Assembly (NCBI GenBank): GCA_030532425.1
Contig: JAUNLD010000001.1
Span: 30,165-94,164 of the forward strand
Direction of reading: 5' to 3'
Source of the DNA: Lautropia sp.
GTDB lineage: Bacteria > Pseudomonadota > Gammaproteobacteria > Burkholderiales > Burkholderiaceae_E
Length of the DNA stretch: 64,000 nt
Of the stretch, positions 28,171 to 39,931 are shown one piece after another. Every line of letters starts with the position of its first letter. Position 1 is the first letter of the stretch. Both the position numbers and the translations under genes were made by a program. The notes below the pieces were generated by a model that ran no database searches, had not been told where the DNA came from, and saw only the letters and a list, made by a program, of their open reading frames with translations.

Positions 28171-28290
28171 TCATCTGGGGACGGGGGCCACCACCCCCAT
28201 CGACACAATATATTTCAGGGCGGCATCGACACTCATGTCCAGCTCGACCGTCTCGTCACGCCGCATCATCAGGAAAAAACCCGAGGCGTA
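28171..28290 (-). pseudogene. DUF502 membrane-protein C-terminal remnant
   Basis: A 39-codon frame ending in TGA at 28171 reads YASGFFLMMRRDETVELDM then SVDAALKYIVSMGVVAPVPR. This matches the C-terminal end of DUF502 proteins (TSG-FFL, LDMSVEDAL, SxGVVxP). The preceding 170 nt does not encode the membrane helices expected upstream. DUF502 normally sits between fmdB and aspS, exactly here, so this is the surviving 3' end of a deleted gene. Confidence 0.75.
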
Positions 28291-28467
28291 AACATCACAC
28301 CCCCTGCCCGCCTGCCAGCGCCGAAGCCGCCACGCCTGTCAGCCTGCACATCACCAGCCAGGACAGCATCATCCCGGCGCAGCGGGCAAGCCGCAGCCGA
28401 CCTGTGATCCTTCCGAACACCGTGGCGGCCACACCCGTGGCACACGGCGGATGCACCGGGCAACGGC

Positions 28468-28803
28468 TCAGGACGCGCTGCCCGCCGATGGTGCAGGCGC
28501 TGGCGCCGGTGCGGCCGGCGCAGGTGCTGGCGCAGGCGCCTGGCCGGCATCACCACTGGCGGTGTTGCCTGACGCGGGCTCGCCAGCCGCAGCACCCTTG
28601 CCATCAGCCGGCTTCTTGCCATTGTCGCGGAAATCGGTCACGTACCACCCGGTTCCCTTCAACTGGAAGGCCGGTGCCGTCAATTGTTTGCCGAAACTGT
28701 CATGCCCGCAAGCCGGGCATACCGTCAGCGGCGGATCTGAGAATTTTTGCAGCACGTCTTTCTGGAAGCCACAGTCGCTGCAACGGTAGGCATAAATTGG
28801 CAT
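28468..28803 (-). CDS. FmdB family zinc-ribbon protein
   Basis: A 111-residue protein. PIYAYRCSDCGFQKDVLQK and VCPACGHDSFGKQLTAPAF form the FmdB zinc ribbon with two CxxC pairs. FQLKGTGWYVTDFR follows, as in the family. The last 45 residues are Ala/Pro/Gly repeats, longer than usual. FmdB proteins were proposed as regulators; the true role is unclear. The position upstream of DUF502 and aspS is the usual betaproteobacterial order. Confidence 0.88.
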   Translation of the reverse strand: MPIYAYRCSDCGFQKDVLQKFSDPPLTVCPACGHDSFGKQLTAPAFQLKGTGWYVTDFRDNGKKPADGKGAAAGEPASGNTASGDAGQAPAPAPAPAAPAPAPAPSAGSAS

Positions 28804-28948
28804 AGGTTCAGGCTGAGCCCGGGCAAAGCCCCAAAGGAAAAGCCTTTCATTATAAGACCGGGCGGCCGCCAGGTTCTGCCCCCGATCGGCTGCCAGGCAA
28901 CGTCGGCCAGGGCCCTGCCCGATGGGCGGCCGGGGCAGGCCCCGGCTA

Positions 28949-28976
28949 CCAGGGCGCCAGGATGCCGGCGCCCTGG
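28949..28976 (-). terminator. GC-rich hairpin after the symporter gene
   Basis: CCAGGGCGCC, 8-nt loop, GGCGCCCTGG: perfect 10-bp stem 11 nt beyond the symporter stop. No U-tract. Confidence 0.4.
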
Positions 28977-28986
28977 CTCGCGGCAC

Positions 28987-30324
28987 TCAGGCGCGATCGG
29001 CCGGTGCCTCCGCCGTCGGCAGCCCTTCCGTCAGCAGGTCGTCGGCCTTCAGCACATGGGGCGTGTCATAGACGGCCTGATCCAGTTCGCCTTCACTCTT
29101 GGCCACCACCACCGACACGGCGCTGTCGCCCAGCACGTTCAGGGCCGTGCGAGCCATGTCCAGGATCCGGTCGACGCCGGCGATGATCGCCACCCCTTCC
29201 AGCGGCAGCCCGACCGAGGCAAGCACCAGCGACAGCATGATGAGCCCCGCGCCCGGCACGCCGGCCGTGCCGATGGAGGCCAGCGTGGCCGTCATGACGA
29301 TCGTCAGATACTCGCTGGTGCCCAGATCCACCCCATAGGCCTGGGCGATGAACATCACGCAGACGCCCTGGTACAACGCCGTGCCGTCCATGTTGATCGT
29401 GGCGCCCAGCGGCAGCACGAAGCTGGAAACCCCGCGCGAGACGCCCAGGTTCTTCTCGGCCGACATCATCGTGACCGGCAGCGTGCCCGAGCTGGAGGTG
29501 CTGGTGAAAGCCACCATCATCGGCTCGATCGCCCCCTGGAAGTAGCGCACCGGGTTCAGGCCCGAGATGAAACGGATCATGCCGCCATAGACCAGGACCG
29601 CATGCAGCAGGCTGCCCACATAGGCCAGCACGATGACCTTGGCCAGCGGTGCCAGCACGTCCATGCCATAGCTGCCCGCCACCCAGGTCATCAGCGCGAA
29701 CACGCCATAGGGCGCAAACGAGATCACGATGGCAGTGAGCTTGTACATCACCTCGGCCAGCGCATCGAAGAGGCGCTTGACCGGCGCGGCCTTCTCACCG
29801 CACAGCACGATGGCCACCCCGAAGAGGATCGCAAACACGATGATCTGCAGCACGTTGGCGGTGGCGAAGGCTTCCACCGGATTGGTCGGCACCAGCCCCA
29901 GCAGCAGCTCGACCATCGTCGGTGCCTCCTTGGTCTCCACCGCCTTGGCCGCCGTCAGGTCGACACCCTGGCCGGGCTGGAACACGACCGCCAGCACCAG
30001 GCCGATCGAGATCGACACGGCCGTCGTCGCCAGATAGATGAGCATCGTCTTGGCACTGAGCCGGCCCATCGTCGACAGATCCTTCAGCGAGGCCACGCCC
30101 GCCACCAGCGAGATGAAGATCAGCGGCACGATCAGCATCTTGACGCCGCGGATGAACAGCTCGCCAACCGGCTTGATCTGGGCCACCCATGCGCCGTAAC
30201 CGGCCATGTTCAGTCCCATGCCCAGCGCAAAACCGGCGGCCAGGGCGATGAAGATCTGCTTCCACAGCGGCAAGCGTGTCCAGAACGAAAAAAGCCCGCG
30301 TCGTGCGCTAGCGGTTTGGGTCAT
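28987..30324 (-). CDS. Dicarboxylate/amino-acid:cation symporter (DAACS family)
   Basis: A 445-residue membrane carrier. Family signatures are TSTSSSGTLPVTM (re-entrant loop HP1), PLGATINMDGTALYQGV (TM7 substrate/Na+ site) and GTAGVPGAGLIMLSLVLASVG (HP2). AGGAG precedes ATG 30324 by 7 nt. It imports glutamate/aspartate or C4-dicarboxylates with Na+ or H+; the choice cannot be made by eye. Monocistronic, divergent from the RHH regulator. Confidence 0.9.
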   Translation of the reverse strand: MTQTASARRGLFSFWTRLPLWKQIFIALAAGFALGMGLNMAGYGAWVAQIKPVGELFIRGVKMLIVPLIFISLVAGVASLKDLSTMGRLSAKTMLIYLATTAVSISIGLVLAVVFQPGQGVDLTAAKAVETKEAPTMVELLLGLVPTNPVEAFATANVLQIIVFAILFGVAIVLCGEKAAPVKRLFDALAEVMYKLTAIVISFAPYGVFALMTWVAGSYGMDVLAPLAKVIVLAYVGSLLHAVLVYGGMIRFISGLNPVRYFQGAIEPMMVAFTSTSSSGTLPVTMMSAEKNLGVSRGVSSFVLPLGATINMDGTALYQGVCVMFIAQAYGVDLGTSEYLTIVMTATLASIGTAGVPGAGLIMLSLVLASVGLPLEGVAIIAGVDRILDMARTALNVLGDSAVSVVVAKSEGELDQAVYDTPHVLKADDLLTEGLPTAEAPADRA

Positions 30325-30619
30325 GCGGATCTCCTGAATGGAAAAGAATGATGATGAATGAAGGGGTCCGAAGGCCGGCAGACAACGGCTCCCGAGCCGC
30401 AGGCCAGCCGGCGCCATGGATGAAACCGGCGCCTGTCAGGCACACCCGACGGTGCTGTTACGGGTGCAGTACCGTGGATGTCAGGCGTCGGAAATGATAC
30501 GCAGTATTCCGCAAACCGCAGGGCCCCATGAAAACCCGGGCCTGTCACCCTCTCCTGCCCCCCGTCCGGCAGCCCCTGCCAACCGCCCGGATCCGCTGCG
30601 CACCGTCCGGGCCAGCCAT
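30325..30619. other. Divergent intergenic region
   Basis: No gene seen. It contains the symporter promoter (minus strand); the promoter of the RHH regulator follows at 30620. No repeats were noted. Confidence 0.4.
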
Positions 30620-30654
30620 TTGACAAAGCTTTTCATACCATCCATATGGATGGT
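30620..30654 (+). promoter_or_regulatory. Promoter with 18-bp palindromic operator for the RHH regulator
   Basis: TTGACA at 30620-30625 is a consensus -35. The perfect palindrome ACCATCCATATGGATGGT (30637-30654) lies where the -10 should be, 13 nt before the start codon. A ribbon-helix-helix protein typically binds such a site to repress itself. The -10 is weak, consistent with a regulated promoter. Binding is inferred. Confidence 0.6.
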
Positions 30655-30667
30655 TTAATATAGACCC

Positions 30668-31102
30668 ATGCCAAGAAAATCTGCCATCGCCACCAGCGCC
30701 TCGAAGGCCAGGCCACCTGACGAGAAGATCACCATCAACCTAGGCTGCGTCGATCTGGGCCAGATCGACCTGCTCGTCCAGGAGGGCTTCTATGCCTCCC
30801 GAACCGATTTCATCCGGGCCGCCATCCGCAGCCAGCTCGCCACCCATCAGGATGCCATCCGCCAGCTCAGCGAACGCCAGATGCTGGTGCTCGGCATCCA
30901 GCACTTCAGCGCCGACGACCTGATCACGGTGCGTGATGCGGGCGAGAAGCTGCATGTGCGCGTACTCGGCATGGCCGTCATCGCGCCCGATGTCACCCCC
31001 GAGCTGGCGCTGGCCAGCATCGAATCCCTGACGGTGCTCGGTGCCCTGCAGGCACCTGCCGCCGTCAAGATCGCGCTCGCCTCACGGCTGCGCAGCACCT
31101 GA
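30668..31102 (+). CDS. CopG/ribbon-helix-helix regulator with C-terminal domain
   Basis: A 144-residue protein. KITINLGCVDLGQIDLLVQ and GFYASRTDFIRAAIRSQLA form the RHH DNA-binding unit (residues 20-60). The rest (LGIQHFSADDLITVRDAGEK, LHVRVLGMAVIAPDVTPELA) is a conserved partner domain seen in betaproteobacterial relatives that precede polyhydroxybutyrate-depolymerase-like esterases, as here. Likely represses its own operon through the palindrome at 30637. The esterase starts 18 nt downstream, so the pair is an operon. Confidence 0.85.
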   Translation: MPRKSAIATSASKARPPDEKITINLGCVDLGQIDLLVQEGFYASRTDFIRAAIRSQLATHQDAIRQLSERQMLVLGIQHFSADDLITVRDAGEKLHVRVLGMAVIAPDVTPELALASIESLTVLGALQAPAAVKIALASRLRST

Positions 31103-31120
31103 ATCGTCCGGAGAGGCCCC

Positions 31121-32443
31121 ATGACCCCTGATTTCCAGCAACGGATGGTCGAAGCCACCCGCCTGACCCGCACCGGCAACCTGAGCGCCGCCACCGCCCT
31201 GATCCAGGCAGCCCTGGGTGGCGCCACCATGACGGGCATGCCCCCCGCAGCCGCCACCAGCCCTGCCCCTGCCGCAGTCGACATCATCGACGTGGAGGCC
31301 CGGGTGATCGACCACGGCCCGGCCGAAGTCGATGCCGCGTTCACGACGAAGACAGCCGGACGACGGGCCGCCTCCGGTACCGGCGGCAGCACCGGTGCAT
31401 TCCCCTTCACCCCGCCGTCGGGCCAGGCCGGCAGCATGGGTTTCGGCCCGATGGCATTCAACCCGATGGAGCTGGGTCTGCCGGCAGGGCAGTTCCTGCA
31501 TCCCGACCTGTTCAACACAGCCCAGGCCGCCAAAGGCCCGGCCACCGGCACAGGCCGGGCCGACCACGACGCCACCCGCTTTGCCGACGCCACCGCGCCA
31601 CGGGGCACGCTCACGCGCGGCCACTTCAGGCACCCCAGCGCCGGGCAGCGCGATTACCTGCTGTTCTCACCTCCCGCTGAAGCCGGCGCCGGCCCACGCC
31701 CGCTGGTCGTCATGCTGCATGGCTGCACCCAGAACGCGGACGATTTCGCGGCCGGCACCCGGATGAACGAACTGGCCAGCGAGGCCGGCTTCCATGTGCT
31801 GTACCCGGATCAGTCCCGCCAGCACAACCCGCAGGGATGCTGGAACTGGTTCAAGCACAACCACCAGCAGCGGGAGAGGGGTGAGCCCGCCGTGCTGGCC
31901 GGCATGGTTCGCGAGGTGGCCCGCCAGCACGACATCGACCCGGATCGCATCTATGTGGCCGGCCTGTCGGCCGGTCGCGCCATGGCCGCCATCCTCGGCA
32001 GGCGCTATCCCGACCTGTTCGCAGCCGTCGGTGTCCATTCGGGACTGGCGGCGGGCGCTGCCAGGGATCTGCCATCGGCACTGGCCGCCATGCAGCGGGG
32101 CGCACCCGGACAACTCGGCAGCAGTCGAGGCATCCCGACCATCGTCTTTCATGGCGACCGCGACACCACCGTCCATCCGGACAACGCCGCCCACGTCATG
32201 AATGGCGCCGGCCATGCAGGCCACGGACAGGGCGAGCGGATCGAGCGCGCCGGGCTGCGCAGCAGCACCCGTCGGGTTCACCGGGCGGCCGACGGACGCA
32301 TCGTGGCCGAGCAATGGCTGATCGATGGCGCGGGCCATGCCTGGTCCGGCGGCAGCCCGGCCGGCAGCTACACCGACCCGCAGGGGCCGGACGCCAGCGC
32401 CGAGATGTGGCGCTTCTTCCGGCAGCATCGCCGCCAGCCCTGA
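31121..32443 (+). CDS. PHB-depolymerase-family (LpqC-like) esterase
   Basis: A 440-residue alpha/beta hydrolase. The first 165 residues are Ala/Gly-rich and helical (FQQRMVEATRLTRTGNLSAA) with no obvious signal peptide. The catalytic part begins at RDYLLFSPP; LVVMLHGCTQNADDFAAGT is the oxyanion region, GLSAGRAMAA holds the nucleophile Ser (family usually GLSAGGAM, so Arg is unusual), HGDRDTTV the Asp and GAGHAWSGG the His. Such esterases may cleave polyhydroxyalkanoate oligomers. GAGAGG precedes the ATG. Co-transcribed with the RHH regulator; ends at a hairpin. Confidence 0.88.
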   Translation: MTPDFQQRMVEATRLTRTGNLSAATALIQAALGGATMTGMPPAAATSPAPAAVDIIDVEARVIDHGPAEVDAAFTTKTAGRRAASGTGGSTGAFPFTPPSGQAGSMGFGPMAFNPMELGLPAGQFLHPDLFNTAQAAKGPATGTGRADHDATRFADATAPRGTLTRGHFRHPSAGQRDYLLFSPPAEAGAGPRPLVVMLHGCTQNADDFAAGTRMNELASEAGFHVLYPDQSRQHNPQGCWNWFKHNHQQRERGEPAVLAGMVREVARQHDIDPDRIYVAGLSAGRAMAAILGRRYPDLFAAVGVHSGLAAGAARDLPSALAAMQRGAPGQLGSSRGIPTIVFHGDRDTTVHPDNAAHVMNGAGHAGHGQGERIERAGLRSSTRRVHRAADGRIVAEQWLIDGAGHAWSGGSPAGSYTDPQGPDASAEMWRFFRQHRRQP

Positions 32444-32446
32444 CGA

Positions 32447-32480
32447 AGAAGGCCGGCTCGCACAGGCGGGCCGGCCTTCT
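32447..32480. terminator. Hairpin between convergent esterase and ssb
   Basis: AGAAGGCCGGC, 12-nt loop, GCCGGCCTTCT: perfect 11-bp stem directly after the esterase stop. It could serve either strand; no strong U-tract. Confidence 0.6.
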
Positions 32481-32533
32481 GTCATGGCGTTTGCCTGATG
32501 GCAGGCGTCCACGGACGCCTGCCTGAGACAAGC

Positions 32534-33052
32534 TCAGAACGGGATATCGTCATCCATGTCGTCAAAACTGGTAGCCGGACGGTTGCCGCTGGCCGGCGCC
32601 GGTGCGGCAGCACGCCCCCCACCATAGCCCTCATCTCCCCCAAAGCCACCGCCACCACTGCGGCCCCCGGAGCGGCCGCCATAGTCGCCGCCATAGCCAC
32701 CACCCGACTCACCACCGCCATCGCGGCCACCCAGCATCTGCATCTGGTCGGCCACGATCTCGGTCGAATACTTCTCGACACCATTGCTGTCGGTGTACTT
32801 GCGGGTGCGCAGCCGGCCCTCGATGTAGACCGAGCGCCCCTTCTTCAGGTACTGGCCAGCGATTTCGGCCAGCCGCCCGAACATGCTGACGCGGTGCCAT
32901 TCGGTTTCTTCACGGCGCTCGCCCGATTTGTCCTTCCACTGCGAGGTGGTGGCCAGCGAGAGGTTGCACATGGCCGTGCCTTCGGCCGTATAGCGAAGCT
33001 CCGGGTCCCGACCCAGGTTGCCCACCAGAATGACTTTGTTGACGGATGCCAT
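32534..33052 (-). CDS. ssb: Single-stranded DNA-binding protein
   Basis: A 172-residue SSB. The OB-fold covers residues 1-110: [58 protein letters not shown] Gly-rich flexible linker follows, and the acidic tip DDDIPF that recruits repair and replication partners is intact. AAGGAG lies 8 nt before ATG 33052. Neighbours MFS and uvrA are a common betaproteobacterial arrangement. Confidence 0.97.
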   Translation of the reverse strand: MASVNKVILVGNLGRDPELRYTAEGTAMCNLSLATTSQWKDKSGERREETEWHRVSMFGRLAEIAGQYLKKGRSVYIEGRLRTRKYTDSNGVEKYSTEIVADQMQMLGGRDGGGESGGGYGGDYGGRSGGRSGGGGFGGDEGYGGGRAAAPAPASGNRPATSFDDMDDDIPF

Positions 33053-33321
33053 CAGAAAAACTCCTTGAACAGAATGGGGCATCCCGGACAGACCGCGCTG
33101 CCCGGCTCATGCCCTGCATGATCCCATGATCGCACTGCGGGCGGCGTATTGCGGCCCCACCGGCATTGCGTCGTACCACAAACAGGCGGTGCGTGGATTG
33201 TCGGCCGGTTGCCGATGCGCCGGTGGCCGCGGCCATCCAGACAGCCTACGCCGCATGGCTGCCTGGCGTGCACCCTGTCACACCCCGTGCCCGGCGGGAC
33301 CGCTGTTCGCCCACGCGATGC

Positions 33322-34572
33322 TTACTGCCCATGCACCTGGGCCGGCACACCCACCGGCCAGCGCCGGGCCTGCCGTGCCACTGCCCACCACAGCAGCAGC
33401 AGCACGGTGGAGGCCACGAAGACGCCGGCATCACCCAGGTGGCGGGCCAGCAGACCGCCCAGCGCGCCGCCGGCAAACACCCCCAGCGACTGGCAGGTGC
33501 TGTAGACCCCCAGGGCCAGACCACGGCCATTGGGCGGCACCAGACGCGACACCAGCGAGGGCAGCAGCGCCTCCAGCAGGTTGAAGCCGACGAAGAAGAC
33601 CAGCAGCAGCGTGGCCAGCAGCCACGCCCCCTCCGGCAACAGCGGCGAGAGCAGAAAGCCCGCCTGCGCCACCGCCACCGTCATCACCCCGCCCAGAAAC
33701 ACGGCACGCATCCGCCCACCCCGCTCGGCCATCCGCATGGGGACCAGCATCAGCAGGAAGGCCACCACCACCACCGGCAGATACAGCTGCCAGTGCTGGC
33801 CGATGGGCAGGCCCGCTGCCAGCAGACGCGCCGGCAGCACCACGAACAGCGCCATCTGCGTCAGGTGCAGCACGAAAATGCCCAGGTTCAGGCGCCACAG
33901 ATCAGCGTCCAGCACATCGCGCATGGGCGGGCGCGGCGCAGCGCGCTGCGCGTTGACCGAGGGCGGCGGCTCGGGCACCAGCTTCCACAGCACGCCGATG
34001 GCCACCAGGGCCAGCACCGCCGTCAGCACGAAGATGCCCGACAGGCCCCCCGCTTCGTACAGCACCGGGCCGATCACCAGCGACAGCGCATAGGAGAGCG
34101 CGATCATCACGCCGATCAGCGCCATCGCCTTGCTGCGGTTCACGTCACGGGTGGAATCGGCCACCAGTGCACTGATGGCGGCCGACACCGCTCCGGCCCC
34201 CTGGAGGGCCCGGCCCAGCGCCAGCATCGGCACCGTCTCGGCCAGCGCGGCCACGATGCTGCCCGCCAGCATGATGAGCAGTCCCACGGTGATGACCGGC
34301 TTGCGGCCGAAGCGGTCGGAGGCCGCACCAAAGGGAATCTGCATGGCGGCCTGCGTCAGCCCGTAGAGGCCAAAGGCCAGGCCCACCCAGAAGGCATCGT
34401 CGCCTCCCGGCATGCCGGCCGCATGCAGCACGAAGACCGGCATCACCAGAAACAGGCCCAGCATGCGGATGGCGTAGAGGCTGGCCAGCCACAGGCTGGC
34501 CCTCAGCTCGCCCGCCGACATGCGTGTCGACGCCCCGCCGCCTGCGCGGCCCGCCTTCTCATCCATGCTCAT
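33322..34572 (-). CDS. MFS transporter
   Basis: A 416-residue, 12-helix major facilitator. The loop-2 motif [13 protein letters not shown] and the motif C-like [12 protein letters not shown] are readable, and the second half includes [19 protein letters not shown]. It resembles YajR-type proton antiporters without the C-terminal domain; substrate unknown. ATG 34572 has GGATGAAG upstream; a GTG at 34590 is an alternative. It lies divergent from uvrA and downstream of ssb in the usual order. Confidence 0.88.
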   Translation of the reverse strand: MSMDEKAGRAGGGASTRMSAGELRASLWLASLYAIRMLGLFLVMPVFVLHAAGMPGGDDAFWVGLAFGLYGLTQAAMQIPFGAASDRFGRKPVITVGLLIMLAGSIVAALAETVPMLALGRALQGAGAVSAAISALVADSTRDVNRSKAMALIGVMIALSYALSLVIGPVLYEAGGLSGIFVLTAVLALVAIGVLWKLVPEPPPSVNAQRAAPRPPMRDVLDADLWRLNLGIFVLHLTQMALFVVLPARLLAAGLPIGQHWQLYLPVVVVAFLLMLVPMRMAERGGRMRAVFLGGVMTVAVAQAGFLLSPLLPEGAWLLATLLLVFFVGFNLLEALLPSLVSRLVPPNGRGLALGVYSTCQSLGVFAGGALGGLLARHLGDAGVFVASTVLLLLWWAVARQARRWPVGVPAQVHGQ

Positions 34573-34679
34573 GGCTTCATCCGTGGTCACTTTGCCGCAA
34601 TGTTAGCAGCCCGCCCCCATGGATTCGGTATAGTTGCGGGTTGCCCTCTGGTTGCAGGAGCCGACCCGCGAGCGCCGGC

Positions 34680-37610
<2,931 letters not shown>

Positions 37611-37905
37611 AGCCTGGGCCGGCCGCCTCCACCCTGGCGACAACCGGCGCCACCGGGCCCCTACCCCACCGCCCCCTCTTCCTGACCGGGTCGTGCGCGC
37701 CGGATCCTGATTGCGTACCCTCCATACAACACGGGTACGACCAGGTTGCGCGCCATGTTCACACGCGCGCAACACAAGCCAGGGCAGCCTCGTCATCACA
37801 AACATTCCGTCGAAATATTTAACAATATCCATAAAGCGCACACCTTTTCCCGCCCCTCTGGCGAGATCCTTGATCCTGTCGGCGCCTCCAACATGCGTTG
37901 CGTCT
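37611..37905. other. Intergenic region after uvrA
   Basis: No gene. An AT-rich stretch at 37795-37845 (around GAAATATTTAACAATATCC) is the likely promoter of lipoprotein D. Confidence 0.4.
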
Positions 37906-37921
37906 GCCAACAAGTGTTGGC
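37906..37921. promoter_or_regulatory. Inverted repeat in the leader of lipoprotein D
   Basis: GCCAACAAGTGTTGGC is a perfect 7+2+7 palindrome, 40 nt before the start codon. It could be an operator or a leader hairpin. Confidence 0.45.
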
Positions 37922-37961
37922 TCATCCGACATGCTTTTTCCAACAGGACAAGGAGATTTCC

Positions 37962-38960
37962 ATGTTGAACACAAGCACCCGATTCACGATCACGGCATCG
38001 ACGCTGGCCCTTCTGCTGGCAGGTTGCGGCGGCAGCGGTAGTGGCGACAACACCGGGAGCACCGTCAAGGACAACCCCGCCCCCGCAGCGGCCAGCACGC
38101 TGGAAAGCGTCGAACCGCTCAAAACCCTGCATGAAAAGGCCCCTCAGAATGCCGCCACCCCCATCTCGGCGCAGGGCGTGCGGGGTGACGTGCTGAAAAC
38201 CATGCTGGAGCAGCGTGCTTGCAGCAACCCCTTGCCTGCGGCCAGCCTGAATGGCCCCACCCTGACCAAGGAGCAGGACGACCGGATGATGGTCAGCGCC
38301 GAAGCCGAACTGAAGCCGACGCCCTACATCGACAACCCCAACCCGCCGGGCAAGCCGCCCGCCACGCCGCACTTCCCATGGGGATGCTCCAGTTTCACCT
38401 TGTACCAGCCGGCCCAACCCGGCGAGTACACCCTGCATGCCGGCAGTGGCTCGATCTTTCAGGGGCAGTCGGTCGACTACGTGAAGCTCAGCTACAACAT
38501 CAACGGCAGCGAGATCCCGTACCAGGTGACGGCCAACGACGTCACGCTGGGCGCGCAGATCAGCACGTACAGCCAGTTTTATGAAGGGCTGCGCAGCTTC
38601 CAGCCCCAGAAACCCTCGGGCCCGCTGAAAGAGGACGTTCAGCTGAACGCCCCCCAGCCCCTCAACTTCCGGCTGGATGAGCGCGTCGGCTATGGCGTGC
38701 TGATGCACTGGAGCGATCAGGCCAACAACGCGGTACGGATGCTGCTGCTGCCTGGCAACACCGCCAACCAGGCCAAGGTGTGCTGGCACAGCGAGCTGCG
38801 CTTTGCCAGGCGCCTGCATTGCCAGAGCTGGAACGTGCCCGCCAGCTGGCAGCACGGCCAGACCCTGGAGATCGATGACCAGTACCTCATCGACGACCGC
38901 AGCACCTACGTGGGCGAAAGCGGCCTGCTGTACTGGCACAGCAAGCGCCGTGGCGGCTGA
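37962..38960 (+). CDS. Lipoprotein D, first member of a local three-copy family
   Basis: A 332-residue lipoprotein (lipobox LLLAGC, Cys 22; AAGGAG before the ATG). Family not recognised. It shares with E (39932) and F (41240) a common plan: a Ser/Pro/Ala-rich linker, [17 protein letters not shown], a Cys-containing middle ([13 protein letters not shown]), and an end block [20 protein letters not shown], then [20 protein letters not shown]. Four cysteines in the mature part are placed alike in the others, suggesting disulphides. Probably surface or periplasmic; function unknown. Confidence 0.8.
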   Translation: MLNTSTRFTITASTLALLLAGCGGSGSGDNTGSTVKDNPAPAAASTLESVEPLKTLHEKAPQNAATPISAQGVRGDVLKTMLEQRACSNPLPAASLNGPTLTKEQDDRMMVSAEAELKPTPYIDNPNPPGKPPATPHFPWGCSSFTLYQPAQPGEYTLHAGSGSIFQGQSVDYVKLSYNINGSEIPYQVTANDVTLGAQISTYSQFYEGLRSFQPQKPSGPLKEDVQLNAPQPLNFRLDERVGYGVLMHWSDQANNAVRMLLLPGNTANQAKVCWHSELRFARRLHCQSWNVPASWQHGQTLEIDDQYLIDDRSTYVGESGLLYWHSKRRGG

Positions 38961-39021
38961 AGCCGTCATGCGGCTCCCGCAGGCATTGTCCTGAGCAACG
39001 CCTGCCGCACCTGATGCGCCG

Positions 39022-39051
39022 GCCCCTGCCCTGCTCCCGGGCGGCAGGGGC
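39022..39051 (+). terminator. Hairpin after lipoprotein D
   Basis: GCCCCTGCC, 12-nt loop, GGCAGGGGC: 9-bp stem 60 nt after the stop. No U-tract. Confidence 0.4.
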
Positions 39052-39129
39052 TGGCGCCACACCGTTGTGGACGCAGCCGTGGCTTTCTCCGGCGGCTCGA
39101 CATAGGGTCATGAACGGCAACACACCGAC

Positions 39130-39204
39130 GCTTACGTCGTTGACGACCGTACCATTCATGCCGGCGAAAGCGGTTTGATGTACTGGCGCACAGGCCCCTC
39201 CTGA
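39130..39204 (+). pseudogene. Tail remnant of another lipoprotein D/E/F paralogue
   Basis: 24 codons reading AYVVDDRTIHAGESGLMYWR then TGPS and a stop. This matches the end of D ([20 protein letters not shown]) and E (QYIIDDRSTYAGESGLMYLH). Nothing upstream in frame resembles the rest of the family, so only the 3' tip survives. Confidence 0.75.
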
Positions 39205-39451
39205 CACAGCCTTCAGCCACACACGCAAGAACCCAGAACACGACACCAGCTTCCGCCAGGAGGCAAACAGCAGCGAGCGTACCGGAACGCGCTGAACACG
39301 GTCTCTTGTCAAGGGGGCCACATTCTCCTAGCATGGCACAAGCCATCGACACGGACGGGCACGTTCAGGCAAGCGATCGCATTCACATCACGGCATCGTG
39401 GCGCAACGCACCTGACAGCCTGTCCGCCCTTCCCCCAGTTCAAGCCCTCCC
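39205..39451. other. Intergenic region upstream of the DUF29 gene
   Basis: No gene recognised. Some AT-richer sequence around 39325-39400 may hold the promoter for the DUF29 gene. Confidence 0.35.
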
Positions 39452-39904
39452 ATGAGCACGATCCGATACACCGATGACATCGTCGCCTGGGCCAACCAGC
39501 AGGCAGCCCTGATCCGGGCCGGTCAGTTTGACCAGCTCGATCTGGAACATATTGCCGATGAGATTGAAGACGTGGGCAAAAGCGAACAACGCGAGCTGGC
39601 CAGCCGACTGGCCGTCCTGCTCGGCCACCTGCTCAAATGGCATGTCCAGCCCAACCACCGCAGCCGCAGCTGGCAGCTCACCATCAAGGCACAGCGCAAG
39701 GAGTTGAGCCTGGCCTTGAAAGAAACCCCCAGCCTCAAGACCCGCCTGACCGACGAGGCATGGCTGGATGTGGTCTGGAGCCACGCCGTGGCGCTGGCCG
39801 CGCGTGAGACCGGGCTGGATGATTTTCCCGAGGCCTTGCCGTGGGCCATGCAGCAGGTGCTGGACCTGGACTGGATGCCGGACCAGAAAAAACCACAGGC
39901 CTGA
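39452..39904 (+). CDS. DUF29 family protein
   Basis: A 150-residue soluble helical protein matching DUF29: YTDDIVAWANQQAALIRAG, then LDLEHIADEIEDVGKSEQRE, LLKWHVQPNHRSRSWQLTI and LPWAMQQVLDLDWMPD. DUF29 proteins are scattered in mobile or accessory regions and have no established function. Its stop codon lies in the same frame as lipoprotein E, nine codons before that gene's first possible start, so it looks inserted at the 5' end of E. Confidence 0.88.
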   Translation: MSTIRYTDDIVAWANQQAALIRAGQFDQLDLEHIADEIEDVGKSEQRELASRLAVLLGHLLKWHVQPNHRSRSWQLTIKAQRKELSLALKETPSLKTRLTDEAWLDVVWSHAVALAARETGLDDFPEALPWAMQQVLDLDWMPDQKKPQA

Positions 39905-39931
39905 ATCCCCCAGCCCGCCCCCGGCACGCCG

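Noticed and set aside
34591..34679. LexA box in the uvrA promoter
   Set aside because: No CTG-N10-CAG type palindrome was found between the MFS and uvrA starts.
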